The notes: generated by a model from the letters alone, not told the origin. A DNA stretch of 64,000 nucleotides from Rhodococcoides kyotonense (GCF_900188125.1 NZ_FZOW01000010.1:62001-126000); one strand, 5' to 3'. Counted from the stretch's first letter, positions 37,028 through 46,778 are shown. Program-made: numbers and translations.

Positions 37028-38226
37028 ACTGCGACCAGTTCACCGGCTCGGCTCAGGTGCAGGTCCCGGAGCCACGTGAGAAGAGACAACACTGCGAAGG
37101 CGGCACCCGTCAGGCAGACGCCCGTCCAGCCGAAGTGCGTCCACGCGAAGGTCCCGGCAGCCGAACCGACGGATGCGCCGACGAAGTACGTCGTCATGTA
37201 GATCGAGTTGATGCGCGCTCGAGCAGCAGGTTCCAGCGCGTACACGACGTTCTGGTTGCTGACGTGCACGCCTTGCAGCGCCAGGTCGACGAGTACGAAT
37301 GCCAGCACGAACACGATCCAGTACCGACCGCCGACCGCGAACAACGACCACACGGCAACCAGCAGAACGACGCATGTACCGGTCGCCCATTGAACATATC
37401 CGCGGTCGGCCAACCGTCCGGCCACCGACGCCATCAGCGCACCGGCGACGCCCGCCAGGCCGATGAGTCCGATCTGCGCCGCGGAGAAGCCGTATTCGGT
37501 GGTCAGCAGCAGCGTCATCGTCGCGAACACCGCACTGACCGATGCGAACGACAGCGCCCCGAGCAGCGACCGAACGCGTAGCCGAGGGTAACGACGCACG
37601 AGCGTGCCCATCGATGCCAACGCCGGTAGATAGGAAACACCTGCCGTCGTCGAACCGCGTGGCAGGACGCGCCACAGTCCGAGGGCCGACAGCAACATCA
37701 GAACCGCGGCAAGTCGATACACGCCCTGCCAGCCGGTGATCCCGGACAGCACGCCGGAGATGCTGCGCGCCAACAGGATACCCGTCAGGAGCCCGCCCAT
37801 GACGATGCCGACGATGCGTCCCGACTGCGACGGGTGCGCCATGGATGCAGCGAACGGAACGATGACTTGTGCTGCGACGGAGAACAATCCGGCCATTGCG
37901 GTCCCGACCAGCAACCACGACAGCCCCGGCGAGAAGCCTGCGATCGCCTGTCCCGTCGCGGCGAGCACCATGAGCCCGACGCTGAGTCTGCGTCGATCCA
38001 CGACGTCACCCAGTGGCACGAGTAGAAGCAGTCCCAGCGCGTAGGAGACCTGTGCGACGGTCACCGATACCGCAGCCGCGGACTGCGAGACGCCGAACTC
38101 GGTTGCGATGAGATCGAGCAGCGGCTGATTGAGGTAATTGCCGCCTGCGCTCAAGCCCGTCGCAACGGCCATCAATGCGACGACAGGGGTGCTGATGCCA
38201 GTGGTGGTGTTCACGACCAACAGCAT
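37024..38226 (-). CDS. MFS transporter
   Basis: 400-residue MFS permease with about 12 helices. The loop signature PLGDVVDRRRL after the second helix is the MFS GxxxDRxGRR-type motif. It is divergent from a LysR regulator, suggesting substrate-induced export. ATG 38226 is used; GTG 38214 is an alternative, and neither has an ideal Shine-Dalgarno. Substrate unknown. Confidence 0.85.
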   Translation of the reverse strand: MLLVVNTTTGISTPVVALMAVATGLSAGGNYLNQPLLDLIATEFGVSQSAAAVSVTVAQVSYALGLLLLVPLGDVVDRRRLSVGLMVLAATGQAIAGFSPGLSWLLVGTAMAGLFSVAAQVIVPFAASMAHPSQSGRIVGIVMGGLLTGILLARSISGVLSGITGWQGVYRLAAVLMLLSALGLWRVLPRGSTTAGVSYLPALASMGTLVRRYPRLRVRSLLGALSFASVSAVFATMTLLLTTEYGFSAAQIGLIGLAGVAGALMASVAGRLADRGYVQWATGTCVVLLVAVWSLFAVGGRYWIVFVLAFVLVDLALQGVHVSNQNVVYALEPAARARINSIYMTTYFVGASVGSAAGTFAWTHFGWTGVCLTGAAFAVLSLLTWLRDLHLSRAGELVAV

Positions 38227-38285
38227 TCCCCGCTGCGAACGAGCTGTCCAATAGATCGATCAGCATGATTCATCTCTCTTGAAGA

Positions 38286-38291
38286 TAGTAT
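38286..38291 (+). promoter_or_regulatory. -10 element of leaderless LysR gene
   Basis: TAGTAT, 6 nt before the GTG start at 38298; no Shine-Dalgarno is present. Confidence 0.45.
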
Positions 38292-38297
38292 GACGCC

Positions 38298-39170
38298 GTG
38301 GAGCTTCGTCATATCCAGTACGCGGTCGCGGTAGCGGAGGAACAGCACTTCAGCCGAGCGGCAGCGCGGCTACATGTCGCACAATCCGCACTCAGCAGCC
38401 AAATCCGTGATCTGGAACGGGAATTGGGCGTCGACCTGTTCAATCGGACGAGCCGAAGCGTCACCATCACGAAGGCCGGACACATCTTCCTGGAACGGGC
38501 ATACGGGGTCCTTGGCGCGGTGTCGCGCCTGGTCTCCGACGTGTCGCCGTCGAACACCGAGGTACGACGCCTCCGCGTCGGCATGATCGTTCCTCTCACC
38601 CGCGTGGACGTCGTGGCGGCCGTCGGCGCGCTTGCGGAATCGCACCCGGGTACGACGGTGTCGCTGCTGCCGAGGGGTAGCGCCGACTCACTGGAGGGTG
38701 TGTCCGCAGGGGCACTGGATCTCGCGATCGTCGGCCTGGCGCCCGGTCGTACGCACACCGGGCTGACGGCGACAGCGTTGTGGACCGAACCGCTGTCACT
38801 GTTCGTGTCGGCCGAGCACGAGTGGGCAGGTCGCCGCACCGTTCAGCTGTCCGAACTCGACGGCATGACGACGATCGACCGGCCTGCAGGCAGCGAAGCC
38901 AGGATGCAGACCGACCACGCGTTCATGCAGTCGTCGGTACGCCGAGGGGCCGTGGTGGAAGCCGATTCGGCTGACCTCGTCGCCGGGCTCACGGCGGCCG
39001 GGTTGGGTGTCACCTTGTTGCCGTCGTCGTTGGCGTCACTGTTCCCGACGTTGCACGCGATCGACGTGGTCGACGCACCGACCCGCACGGTGTCCGTCGT
39101 CACCCACCCTGGCAACACCACGTCGGTGACGACGGCGTTCACCGACTACCTGTTGAGCCATCGCCTGTAG
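38298..39170 (+). CDS. LysR-family transcriptional regulator
   Basis: 290 residues: MELRHIQYAVAVAEEQHFSR opens the canonical LysR HTH, followed by an effector-binding domain. It is divergent from the MFS permease (71-bp gap), which it likely controls. ATCT-N7-AGAT in the gap is a possible LysR box. Confidence 0.88.
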   Translation: MELRHIQYAVAVAEEQHFSRAAARLHVAQSALSSQIRDLERELGVDLFNRTSRSVTITKAGHIFLERAYGVLGAVSRLVSDVSPSNTEVRRLRVGMIVPLTRVDVVAAVGALAESHPGTTVSLLPRGSADSLEGVSAGALDLAIVGLAPGRTHTGLTATALWTEPLSLFVSAEHEWAGRRTVQLSELDGMTTIDRPAGSEARMQTDHAFMQSSVRRGAVVEADSADLVAGLTAAGLGVTLLPSSLASLFPTLHAIDVVDAPTRTVSVVTHPGNTTSVTTAFTDYLLSHRL

Positions 39171-39176
39171 TTCCGG

Positions 39177-40403
39177 TCAGCGGACCTGCGGATACCGTCC
39201 GTCGCCGAGGTCGGGATCGGGTAGCACTCCGTCGGGATCGACCAGCGCGACATTCCTGCCGTCGAGGGCGACGCGTCGCATACCCTCGAGCACCATCCGG
39301 CGGCCGACGTCGGAGAACCGGTCCACGCGGGAGACGTCGAAAACGGCTGTGCCGACACCCGAGTCGCGGGCCAACGCGTCGAGCACGCGCTCTGCGCCAC
39401 TGAACTGCACGACACCCTGCAGTTCGACGACCAACTCTCCCGAGACCTCCGACATGCTGCGCAGCACCGAGGAGCCGTACGGTTCGGATTCCATCAGATG
39501 CATGCCCATGTCGTCGGACAGTCTCTGGAAAGCCTTGACACCGCGAACACTGTTGCCGTGCGCATCGAGTCGCGGCGACATGACGCCGATGCCGACCTGT
39601 CCTGGGAGCGAACCCAGAAGCCCGCCCGCCACACCGCTTTTCGCGGGAATACCGACCGAGGTCAACCAGTGGCCTGCCGCGTCGTACATGCCTGCGCCTG
39701 CCATGACCGAGAGAGTCTGTCGTGCAACAGCTCTCGTGACGACGCGTTCGCCGGTGACCGGATGGACGCCCGCGTTGGCGAGTGTCGCACCCATCATGGC
39801 CAGGTCGCGCACCGTCACGTTGATGGAACATTGTGTCGTGTATCCCTCGACGACGGCATGTGCGTCGTCGGCGAGAATTCCGTAGTTGCGCAACATGTGT
39901 GCGATGGCGAGGTTGCGATCGGCGGTGTCCAGCTCGGAGCGGCAGACGGATTCGTCGACCGACAACTGCCGTCCGGCGAGCGTCGAGAAGAAACTCAGTG
40001 CGCGAGAAACTCTTTCGTCGACCGAGCCGCCCAGTAGCGAGTGCGTCGCGATGGCGCCTGCGTTGATCATCGGGTTCTTCGGTCGTCGCGACTCGCCCTC
40101 GAGTGACAGCTCGTTGAAGGCCTCGCCCGACGGTTCGACACCGACGGTCCTCGCGACCGCGCCGAGCCCGCGATCGGTGAGGGCAGCCGCGTAGGCGAAG
40201 GGCTTCGAGATGGATTGAATGGAGAACTCGACGTCGTCGTCGCCTGCCGAATGAGTGCGACCGTCGACCGTGGTCGCCGCGATGCCGAAGACGTCGGGGT
40301 TCGCGTGTGCGAGGTCGGGGATGTAGTCGGCGACGTGGCCGTCGGTGTTCTCCGAGAGGCTGTCGAGTACTTCCTGCAGGTAATCGGGAACCGGTGACTT
40401 CAC
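39177..40403 (-). CDS. glsA: Glutaminase fused to a STAS domain
   Basis: Hydrolyses glutamine to glutamate and ammonia. 408 residues: the serine-dependent beta-lactamase-like glutaminase domain (about 1-305) with the active-site Ser-x-x-Lys in SIQSISKPF, followed by a C-terminal STAS-like domain (about 310-408; VVELQGVVQFSGAERVLDAL). Such GLS-STAS fusions are known in actinobacteria; the STAS part may regulate. GTG start at 40403. Copy D of the dispersed element occupies the upstream gap. Confidence 0.9.
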   Translation of the reverse strand: MKSPVPDYLQEVLDSLSENTDGHVADYIPDLAHANPDVFGIAATTVDGRTHSAGDDDVEFSIQSISKPFAYAAALTDRGLGAVARTVGVEPSGEAFNELSLEGESRRPKNPMINAGAIATHSLLGGSVDERVSRALSFFSTLAGRQLSVDESVCRSELDTADRNLAIAHMLRNYGILADDAHAVVEGYTTQCSINVTVRDLAMMGATLANAGVHPVTGERVVTRAVARQTLSVMAGAGMYDAAGHWLTSVGIPAKSGVAGGLLGSLPGQVGIGVMSPRLDAHGNSVRGVKAFQRLSDDMGMHLMESEPYGSSVLRSMSEVSGELVVELQGVVQFSGAERVLDALARDSGVGTAVFDVSRVDRFSDVGRRMVLEGMRRVALDGRNVALVDPDGVLPDPDLGDGRYPQVR

Positions 40404-40420
40404 GACAGGAATTTATCATC

Positions 40421-40484
40421 CGTCGAGATCGAGGTTGTGTACGAAAATTCACCGAAAGTGCGACGTAACTTCGATGTCGGCGGG
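40421..40484. repeat. Dispersed intergenic palindromic element, copy D (inverted)
   Basis: CGTCGAGATCGAGGTTGTG at the left and GTAACTTCGATGTCGGCGGG at the right; on the minus strand it reads like copies A-C. It lies between the tetR stop and the glutaminase start. Confidence 0.7.
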
Positions 40485-40495
40485 AAAGGTGCGGC

Positions 40496-41188
40496 TCACT
40501 TCAACAGTCGCTCCAAATAGTCGAGATCCTGGCGCAGCATCGCGATGGCGCGTTCCGGGCCCTCGGGCGTCGCGGGCGCCGCATCGTCCTTGACGACGGT
40601 ACGTATGGCCATGTCGGCGAGCTGGGTTGCGACGGCTCGGTCCGCGTCGCCGTCGCCACTCGGGTGCCACCAGGCAACCCAGTTCACCATTCCGATGATG
40701 CCGAGGGCGGCCGTGCGCGGATCTACGGGGCGCATCTCCCCTGCCTTGATTCCTGCCTCGATCGTCACCACGAATTCCTTCAGGACATGACGGCGACTCC
40801 GCTGGAACGTCCGCGAGATCTCCTCGGGCAGATCGGCTTCCGACCTGATGACGAGCTTGAATCGATCGGCGTTCTGTGCCTGATTGAGTGCGATCGCGGC
40901 TGCCATCTTGCGTAGCTTCTCCGTCGGCCCTAGATCGGATTGCTCGTTGATCTCGTGCAGCACGGCAGCCGGTGTCTCGGTGCTCTCACTGACGAGTCGT
41001 GACAACAGTTCGTCCTTGTTCGCCACGTAGTGATACAGCGCGGGCCGGGTCAGCCCGGTGGCGTCGGCGATGTCCTGCAGTGTCGTGCTGGCGAAGCCCT
41101 TCTCCGCAAACAACCGCGTCGCCTGGTCGAGGATCTGATTCTCGACCAATTCTCGACGCGGATTGCGCGCGGATCCCTCGCGTGTCAT
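40496..41188 (-). CDS. TetR-family regulator of the hyu/maleate cluster
   Basis: 230 residues: TetR HTH about 18-62 (STTLQDIADATGLTRPALYH) and a ligand-binding C-terminal domain. It is the last gene of the leftward five-gene operon (25-bp gap), so it probably controls the cluster and itself. Candidate operators sit in the shared divergent control region 48975-49094. ATG 41188; the longer upstream frame is antisense to operon sequence. Confidence 0.87.
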   Translation of the reverse strand: MTREGSARNPRRELVENQILDQATRLFAEKGFASTTLQDIADATGLTRPALYHYVANKDELLSRLVSESTETPAAVLHEINEQSDLGPTEKLRKMAAAIALNQAQNADRFKLVIRSEADLPEEISRTFQRSRRHVLKEFVVTIEAGIKAGEMRPVDPRTAALGIIGMVNWVAWWHPSGDGDADRAVATQLADMAIRTVVKDDAAPATPEGPERAIAMLRQDLDYLERLLK

Positions 41189-41213
41189 GAACGAAGGATA
41201 ACTGTCGCGGTAT

Positions 41214-42734
41214 TCACGACTCCACCGACACGAGGTGTGTACGCGCGCTGACCAGCCCCGCAACGGCATCCGGTCTGCACGCTTCCGGAACTTCGACGAC
41301 GACGAGTGCGCCCGAAGTCATCATCATCCTTTCTGCGACGTCGAGCCGGGTCAGTACGGCAGCTCGGTCGTCCAGGCCGGTCAGCCAGACGGTGGCGCAG
41401 GCACTGGCCTCGTCGACCAGAGCAGTTGCCTTCTCGTTCCACGCGGATTCCACGTCGACGGACAGAACAGTGGTCGACGGTTCGTCCCGCAGCTCCGCAG
41501 GTGCGATCCGGCTGGTGAACGTGGCACTGGCATGGTTCAACGGCTGCTCGAGGACCCATGCAGTGATATCGGACGGAGTCGAACCCGCGTCCACCTGTGC
41601 ATACGCCGCGATTCCACGCCACGCGACGGCCGGCGCCGATTCGAGGAACCGCTCCAGCCCGACCTTGCCCGCGCGTGTCATGTACGCGACCATCAGCTGT
41701 TCGACGGGCAAGTGCATTCTCAGTGGGAACGACTCCCACCAATGCTCGCTCCGACGCGCGATCTGCTGCAAGTGTTCGACGGCCGGGCGACGCACCCTCT
41801 CGTACTCGACAAGTGCGTCGGTGACGGTGTCTGCGTGGGCCAAAGCGTCGTCGAGCGCGATGGCATCTTCCATCGCCAGCTTGGTGCCGGAACCGATCGA
41901 ATAGTGCGCCGTGTGGGCGGCGTCGCCGAGAAGAACGACGTTTCCGACGGCCCAGTTGCGGCAGGAGACCGTGCGAAAGCGCATCCAGCGGGTTCGATTA
42001 CCGATCAGTTCGTGTCCCTGCAACGTCTCGGCGAACGCCTTCTCGAGATAGCGTAGCGACGCCTCGTCGCTGTCTCCGGTGGGATCATCGATCGTGTCGA
42101 AACCTGCCCGACGCCAGGTCTCTTCGTTCGTCTCGATGAGAAACGTGCTGCGGTCCGGTGCATACGGGTATGCGTGAGCGACGAAGGTTCCGTGCTCTGT
42201 GGTGACGGGAACGAAGATCGCACTGGAAAGCGCGAAATCCGTTCCGCACCAGAGATAAAGACCGGAACCGGTGGTGGTGTCCGCACCGAACGCCGGCTCG
42301 GCCTGCCGTGTCGCGCTGTTGATTCCGTCGGCCGCGATGACCACATCCGCATCCAGATCCGCAGGATCGCAACGTGTTCCGAACTCCAGCCGAACACCTG
42401 CCGCTAGGGCCTGCTCCTGCAAAATAGACAGCAAGCTCGTGCGTGCAATCGCAAGTAGGTCGCCGTGCGCCAGTCGTGCGGTTCGATCGCCCACTTGCAT
42501 CGACATCTCGTGGGAATATGACTCGGCAACAATGGCGTCCAGTGAGACAGCGTCGGCCGCGCGGAGATTTCGCTGTGTCCGTGACGCGAGGCCGACACCG
42601 AATCCGAACGTCGTATCCGGCGAACTCTGCTCGTACACGGTGATGTCCGCGGCCGGGTTGGACAGTTTGAGCAGTCGCGCGGCGTAGAGGCCACCGGGGC
42701 CACCGCCGACAACTGCGACGCGGTCGAGTTTCAT
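41214..42734 (-). CDS. FAD monooxygenase, salicylyl-CoA 5-hydroxylase-like
   Basis: 506-residue flavoprotein hydroxylase. Rossmann GGGPGG at about 9-14, the DG motif VVIAADGINS, and GDAAHTAHYSIGSGTKLAMEDA, a signature that matches the N-terminal domain of salicylyl-CoA / 2-aminobenzoyl-CoA hydroxylases (SdgC, AbmG families). Unlike those bifunctional enzymes the C-terminal old-yellow-enzyme half is missing; only about 130 extra residues follow. Predicted to hydroxylate an activated aromatic or heteroaromatic acyl group. It is the fourth gene of the operon, after the AMP ligase. ATG 42734. Confidence 0.85.
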   Translation of the reverse strand: MKLDRVAVVGGGPGGLYAARLLKLSNPAADITVYEQSSPDTTFGFGVGLASRTQRNLRAADAVSLDAIVAESYSHEMSMQVGDRTARLAHGDLLAIARTSLLSILQEQALAAGVRLEFGTRCDPADLDADVVIAADGINSATRQAEPAFGADTTTGSGLYLWCGTDFALSSAIFVPVTTEHGTFVAHAYPYAPDRSTFLIETNEETWRRAGFDTIDDPTGDSDEASLRYLEKAFAETLQGHELIGNRTRWMRFRTVSCRNWAVGNVVLLGDAAHTAHYSIGSGTKLAMEDAIALDDALAHADTVTDALVEYERVRRPAVEHLQQIARRSEHWWESFPLRMHLPVEQLMVAYMTRAGKVGLERFLESAPAVAWRGIAAYAQVDAGSTPSDITAWVLEQPLNHASATFTSRIAPAELRDEPSTTVLSVDVESAWNEKATALVDEASACATVWLTGLDDRAAVLTRLDVAERMMMTSGALVVVEVPEACRPDAVAGLVSARTHLVSVES

Positions 42735-42762
42735 GAGTACTACTCCAGTCTGTGACAGCGTG

Positions 42763-44439
42763 TTACGAGGCAGACCCGACGGTGTTCTCGGAGTGCACTT
42801 TGTCCGCGATCTCCACACGTAGGCGCTTCTTGTCGATCTTGTTGACATTCGTTCGAGGTAGCTCGTCGAGCCATTCGAGCCGTTCGGGCCATTTGAACTT
42901 GGCTACGCCCAGACGCGTCAGATGGTCTTGAATCTCGCTCAACGTCAACGGGTCACCCAACGAGACCAGGTACGCGCACGTTCTCTCGCCGAGCCGCGGA
43001 TCAGGCATGGCGACGACGGCAGCACTCACGATCGCCGGATGTTCGACAAGCAGAACCTCGAGTTCCTCTGCGTTGATCTTCTCGCCGCCTCGGTTGATGA
43101 GGTCCTTGATCCGCCCTTCGATCGTGACGTACCGATCTCCGTCGATGACGGACACCGATGCCAGGTCACCGGTGCGGTAGAAGCCGTCGGAGGTGAATGC
43201 CGTCCGATTGTGTTCCGGTGCAGCAAAATAGCCACTGATCGTGTAGGGACCACGGCAGCACAGCTCGCCGACTTCCCCGTCGGGTAGCTCGATCTCGGTA
43301 CCTGGATCGAGGATGCGCACCTCGTCGTCCTTGGAGACCGGAGTGCCGACCGTCGAGAGCCGCGCGTGGCGAGGCGACGACACGGGGGTGACGGTGAACA
43401 GTCCTTCCGACATGCCGAACAGCTGACCGGCCCAGTGAGTCTCGCCGTCGTCGACCCGATTCATCAGTTCCGGGGACACCTTGGCGCCGGACAGTACGAC
43501 GCGACGCAGATGGCCGCGTAGTCGGTCGAAGTCCGGATCGAGCACGGCTTGGTAGTGGCCGTGTCCGATCAAGACGTCGGTCGCGTGCGCCGACTCCATC
43601 AGATCGAAGGCGGATCGGGGATCCGCCGTCGCGAGAACCAGGCACGCACCGACGGCGTGCGACGCGTGCAGACCGCACGAGATGCCGGCGTTGTGAATGA
43701 TCGGGATCAAGTGCGCGACGCGGCTGTCGCACGTCCATTCCAGCCGCTGCGCGTACAGCAGTGCATTGTTCCAGTACTCGGCGTGGATGCGGGGAATCAC
43801 CTTCGGAACACCGGTCGTGCCTCCGGACAGCTGAAACGCCACGACGTCCTGCGGATCGGTCTGTGCCTCGACGGATTCGACGGCCTCCCTGGCTCTGGCC
43901 GGATCGATCCCGAGTCCGATGTCTTCCAGGCGACGTGCATCACCGCCGCCTACCGAGATCACTTGGCGCACAGTGGTACTGCCGGCCGCATGATTATGTG
44001 CGAACTCGACCAGGTCGAACGACGGCAACCCTGCTTCGACGATGTGCAGGACAGCGCCGACGGCCGTGCTGACGTGCCCGATCTCGTGCATTCTGTGTGC
44101 TGCCAGCGTCGCAACCGGGACGAGTCCGGCTTTGATGCATCCGTACCAGGCGAGCACCGTCTCCAGCCTGTTGGTCAGCTGGAACAACACGGGCTCGAGG
44201 CGGGCGAACCCCATGTCGATCAGGCCGGCCGCGATGGCATCGGTGCGGCGATCGAGCTCGGCGTAGGTCATCGAGCCGTCCACGGTGATCACCGCCATCC
44301 GCTCCGGATAGCGGACGGCGATGTCATGGAATCGTCGACCGGTGGGCTCCGAACTCCACGCACCACTGTCGCGGTAACGCTGCGCCCTGTCTTCCGGGTA
44401 CGACACCAATCGCCCGTCCCAATTCGAGTACGTCGACAT
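42763..44439 (-). CDS. Aryl-acid AMP ligase / acyl-CoA synthetase
   Basis: 558-residue ANL-superfamily enzyme that adenylates a carboxylic acid. Motifs: SGGTTGVPK (A3/P-loop), GMSEGLFT (A5), YRTGDLASV (A7), and the late catalytic Lys in NVNKIDKKRL. The closest pattern is the 2,3-dihydroxybenzoate/salicylate-AMP ligase group. With the SdgC-like hydroxylase it resembles an activate-then-hydroxylate module. ATG 44439 overlaps the hyuB stop by 1 nt (TGATG), implying translational coupling. Confidence 0.87.
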   Translation of the reverse strand: MSTYSNWDGRLVSYPEDRAQRYRDSGAWSSEPTGRRFHDIAVRYPERMAVITVDGSMTYAELDRRTDAIAAGLIDMGFARLEPVLFQLTNRLETVLAWYGCIKAGLVPVATLAAHRMHEIGHVSTAVGAVLHIVEAGLPSFDLVEFAHNHAAGSTTVRQVISVGGGDARRLEDIGLGIDPARAREAVESVEAQTDPQDVVAFQLSGGTTGVPKVIPRIHAEYWNNALLYAQRLEWTCDSRVAHLIPIIHNAGISCGLHASHAVGACLVLATADPRSAFDLMESAHATDVLIGHGHYQAVLDPDFDRLRGHLRRVVLSGAKVSPELMNRVDDGETHWAGQLFGMSEGLFTVTPVSSPRHARLSTVGTPVSKDDEVRILDPGTEIELPDGEVGELCCRGPYTISGYFAAPEHNRTAFTSDGFYRTGDLASVSVIDGDRYVTIEGRIKDLINRGGEKINAEELEVLLVEHPAIVSAAVVAMPDPRLGERTCAYLVSLGDPLTLSEIQDHLTRLGVAKFKWPERLEWLDELPRTNVNKIDKKRLRVEIADKVHSENTVGSAS

Positions 44440-46760
44440 CACCGCTCCGCAACTGCCGGCAGCAGCCTGGAGATCTCCAACGAGTGATCGGGGTGATCGG
44501 CCGGAACGATGCCGGAGTAGATCGCCGTCCAGCACCCAGGGCAGCAGAGCTGACGGAAGACGATCGGGGTGTCGACGTATTCACGGGGATCCGAGGTCAC
44601 CTGCGGTCCTGCCTCGGTGGTCGGCCCTTCGTATCGAGCGAGATCGAGAGTGCCCGTGCCCTTTTCGTCTCCGAGTAGTCGTCCGCACTGCGCGCAGGCG
44701 ATGACCCGGACGTCGCCGACGGTGATCTCGGACAGGTTGTCGTCCAGTCGCCGTCCGAGCGTCAGATCCATGACTGGGGCGTCGCCGTGCGTCGTCGATC
44801 GGGCTTTCCTCTGTGCCAACAGTTCTCGACGACGCTGTTCCGTGGCCGACTCGTCGACGGCACCCGCGTCGACGACGACCCCGTAGACGGTCGAGGCTCC
44901 CTCCGGGGTCACCTTGCCTTCGCGGAGATCCTCGACGACGGCAGTCGGATCACGGTGTAGCGGATCGCCGTACCCGCCTCCGCCCTGCCAGTGCATGTAC
45001 AGAACTTCGCCTGGCGCGACGTAACTTTCGGCGTAGCAGGGGCCGAATTCCTGGCCACCGGCGACCTCGGCGAGCGTTCCCGGGATCTTGCCGTCGGCGA
45101 ACTGTTCGTTGATATCGGTTCCGCGAGCGAGGATTTCGAGACCTGTGTTGCCGGGATAGCCGCCGGCCATGCCGTTGTTCTGCGCGACGGCCTTGCCCGC
45201 CGATGCAAGCACGAGGCCCATGGGTAGCGACGTCCCGTACGGGGTGACGGCAAGTGATGCGCTGACGCCGCCGCGTTGGCGACCCGGCCCGCCGGAATCG
45301 GGCTCTTCCCGACGCCACAGCGTCAGCAAGGGATACAGGAATTCTGTCATCTCGGTGTCGGGGATGCGGCCCATCGGGATACAGAAGAGGCCGCCGGTGT
45401 CCATTCCGTCGGCGGTCGGTCTCGCACCATATCCACCGGCCATCGGTTCCATCATGATGTTGAGGAACGGCACGGGCTGTTCGGCGCGCTCGTCGAGTCC
45501 GGCGATGACAGCGGTGTCCCAGGTGCCGCAGCAGGCTGCCTGCACGCTCTTGCCGAGGTCGACGGAGCGGTCCAGCATCTGCGACAGGCATTCGGCGATG
45601 AGATTGCCGGTCAGCCAAGCGGGTCCGATCGGGCCACGGCTCACGGCCGCGGGGAAGCTGGCGTTGTTGATCGTGCCTTCCTCGGAGATCAGGTCGAAGC
45701 ATCGCATGAGTCCGCCGGCCGACCAGGGGATGTCACCCGCGAGGATCGGCAGTAGGGCGAGCATGACGCCGCCGCGCATCCCGGCGTACGTGCAGTTGAT
45801 GACGCCGGTCTGCTTGTCGGTGCCGGTGAAGTCGAACGTCAGGTGGTCGGCGGTTTTCGTCATCGCGACGGTGATCTTGTGGACGTCGCGATCGCCGACG
45901 CTCGACTGATCCTGGTAGCCGGTGGCCTTCCATGTCCCGTCGGGCAGCGAGGTGAGCTTGCTGCGTAGCCGCGATTCGGCGTCGGTCATCATGCGCTTCA
46001 TGACGGCTTTGACGGTGTCCGCGCCGTACTGCTCGATGACGGCGAGCATTCGATTGCGGCCGACGGTGTTGGCACCGATCTTGGCCCGCAGATCCAATCC
46101 GACGAGCATCGGTACTCGGGAGCGTCGTACCCAGGCGTCGGAGACGTCGCGCTGAAGTTCGTAGCCACGCACCACCTTGATGGGCGGCGTCGGAAGGGAT
46201 TCGGAGAACACGTCTTTGGCGGATGGATCGAACGAGCCGAGGCCGGAGCCGCCCAGGTCGGGTTCGTGGCAGATCGCGCTCGTCCAGGCGAAGAGCTTGC
46301 CGTCGTGGAAGATCGGCTGGTAGACGATGACGTCGCTCTGGTGAAGTCCCCCGCCGACCCATGGGTCGTTGCAGAGGAACATGTCGCCCTCTTCGATTCC
46401 GGGGTTGGTGGCCCGGTGCTGCAGAGTCCAGTAGATCGCAAGGTCGACGGCGCCGACGAGCATGGTGTTGTACAGGCCGACCTGAACCTCCTGTCCCACT
46501 TCGTCACTGATCGCGAAGTCGAAGTCGTTGGCATCGGTGACGATGGGTGAGCCCGACATACGCTTGAGGGCTTCGCCCATCTCGTCGGTCACCGACCACA
46601 ACCGGTGCCGGATGACCTCGTACGTCAACGGGTCGAGGTCGTCGATCTGCTGTTGGGTGACGGTATGAATCGGCACGCTCGCTGGGAGGGAACGAGATAA
46701 CGCATCCGGGTCGACGGGTCGACTCGAGAAGATCTCGGAACCGGGGATCGCTGATGTCAT
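44439..46760 (-). CDS. HyuB-type subunit with fused Cys-rich (gamma-like) domain
   Basis: 773 residues. The N-terminal ~640 residues are a hydantoinase B / acetone carboxylase alpha / 5-oxoprolinase B homologue (DPLTYEVIRHRLWSVTDEMG, NDPWVGGGLHQSD, WQGGGGYGDPLHRDP). The C-terminal ~110 residues carry CxxC at about 685-688 and CCxxC at about 737-741, like the small zinc-binding gamma subunit of acetone/acetophenone carboxylases. The fusion suggests an ATP-dependent carboxylase or cyclic-amide hydrolase complex. It is 18 bp after hyuA. Confidence 0.85.
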   Translation of the reverse strand: MTSAIPGSEIFSSRPVDPDALSRSLPASVPIHTVTQQQIDDLDPLTYEVIRHRLWSVTDEMGEALKRMSGSPIVTDANDFDFAISDEVGQEVQVGLYNTMLVGAVDLAIYWTLQHRATNPGIEEGDMFLCNDPWVGGGLHQSDVIVYQPIFHDGKLFAWTSAICHEPDLGGSGLGSFDPSAKDVFSESLPTPPIKVVRGYELQRDVSDAWVRRSRVPMLVGLDLRAKIGANTVGRNRMLAVIEQYGADTVKAVMKRMMTDAESRLRSKLTSLPDGTWKATGYQDQSSVGDRDVHKITVAMTKTADHLTFDFTGTDKQTGVINCTYAGMRGGVMLALLPILAGDIPWSAGGLMRCFDLISEEGTINNASFPAAVSRGPIGPAWLTGNLIAECLSQMLDRSVDLGKSVQAACCGTWDTAVIAGLDERAEQPVPFLNIMMEPMAGGYGARPTADGMDTGGLFCIPMGRIPDTEMTEFLYPLLTLWRREEPDSGGPGRQRGGVSASLAVTPYGTSLPMGLVLASAGKAVAQNNGMAGGYPGNTGLEILARGTDINEQFADGKIPGTLAEVAGGQEFGPCYAESYVAPGEVLYMHWQGGGGYGDPLHRDPTAVVEDLREGKVTPEGASTVYGVVVDAGAVDESATEQRRRELLAQRKARSTTHGDAPVMDLTLGRRLDDNLSEITVGDVRVIACAQCGRLLGDEKGTGTLDLARYEGPTTEAGPQVTSDPREYVDTPIVFRQLCCPGCWTAIYSGIVPADHPDHSLEISRLLPAVAER

Positions 46761-46778
46761 TTCGGTACTCCTGGAGGC

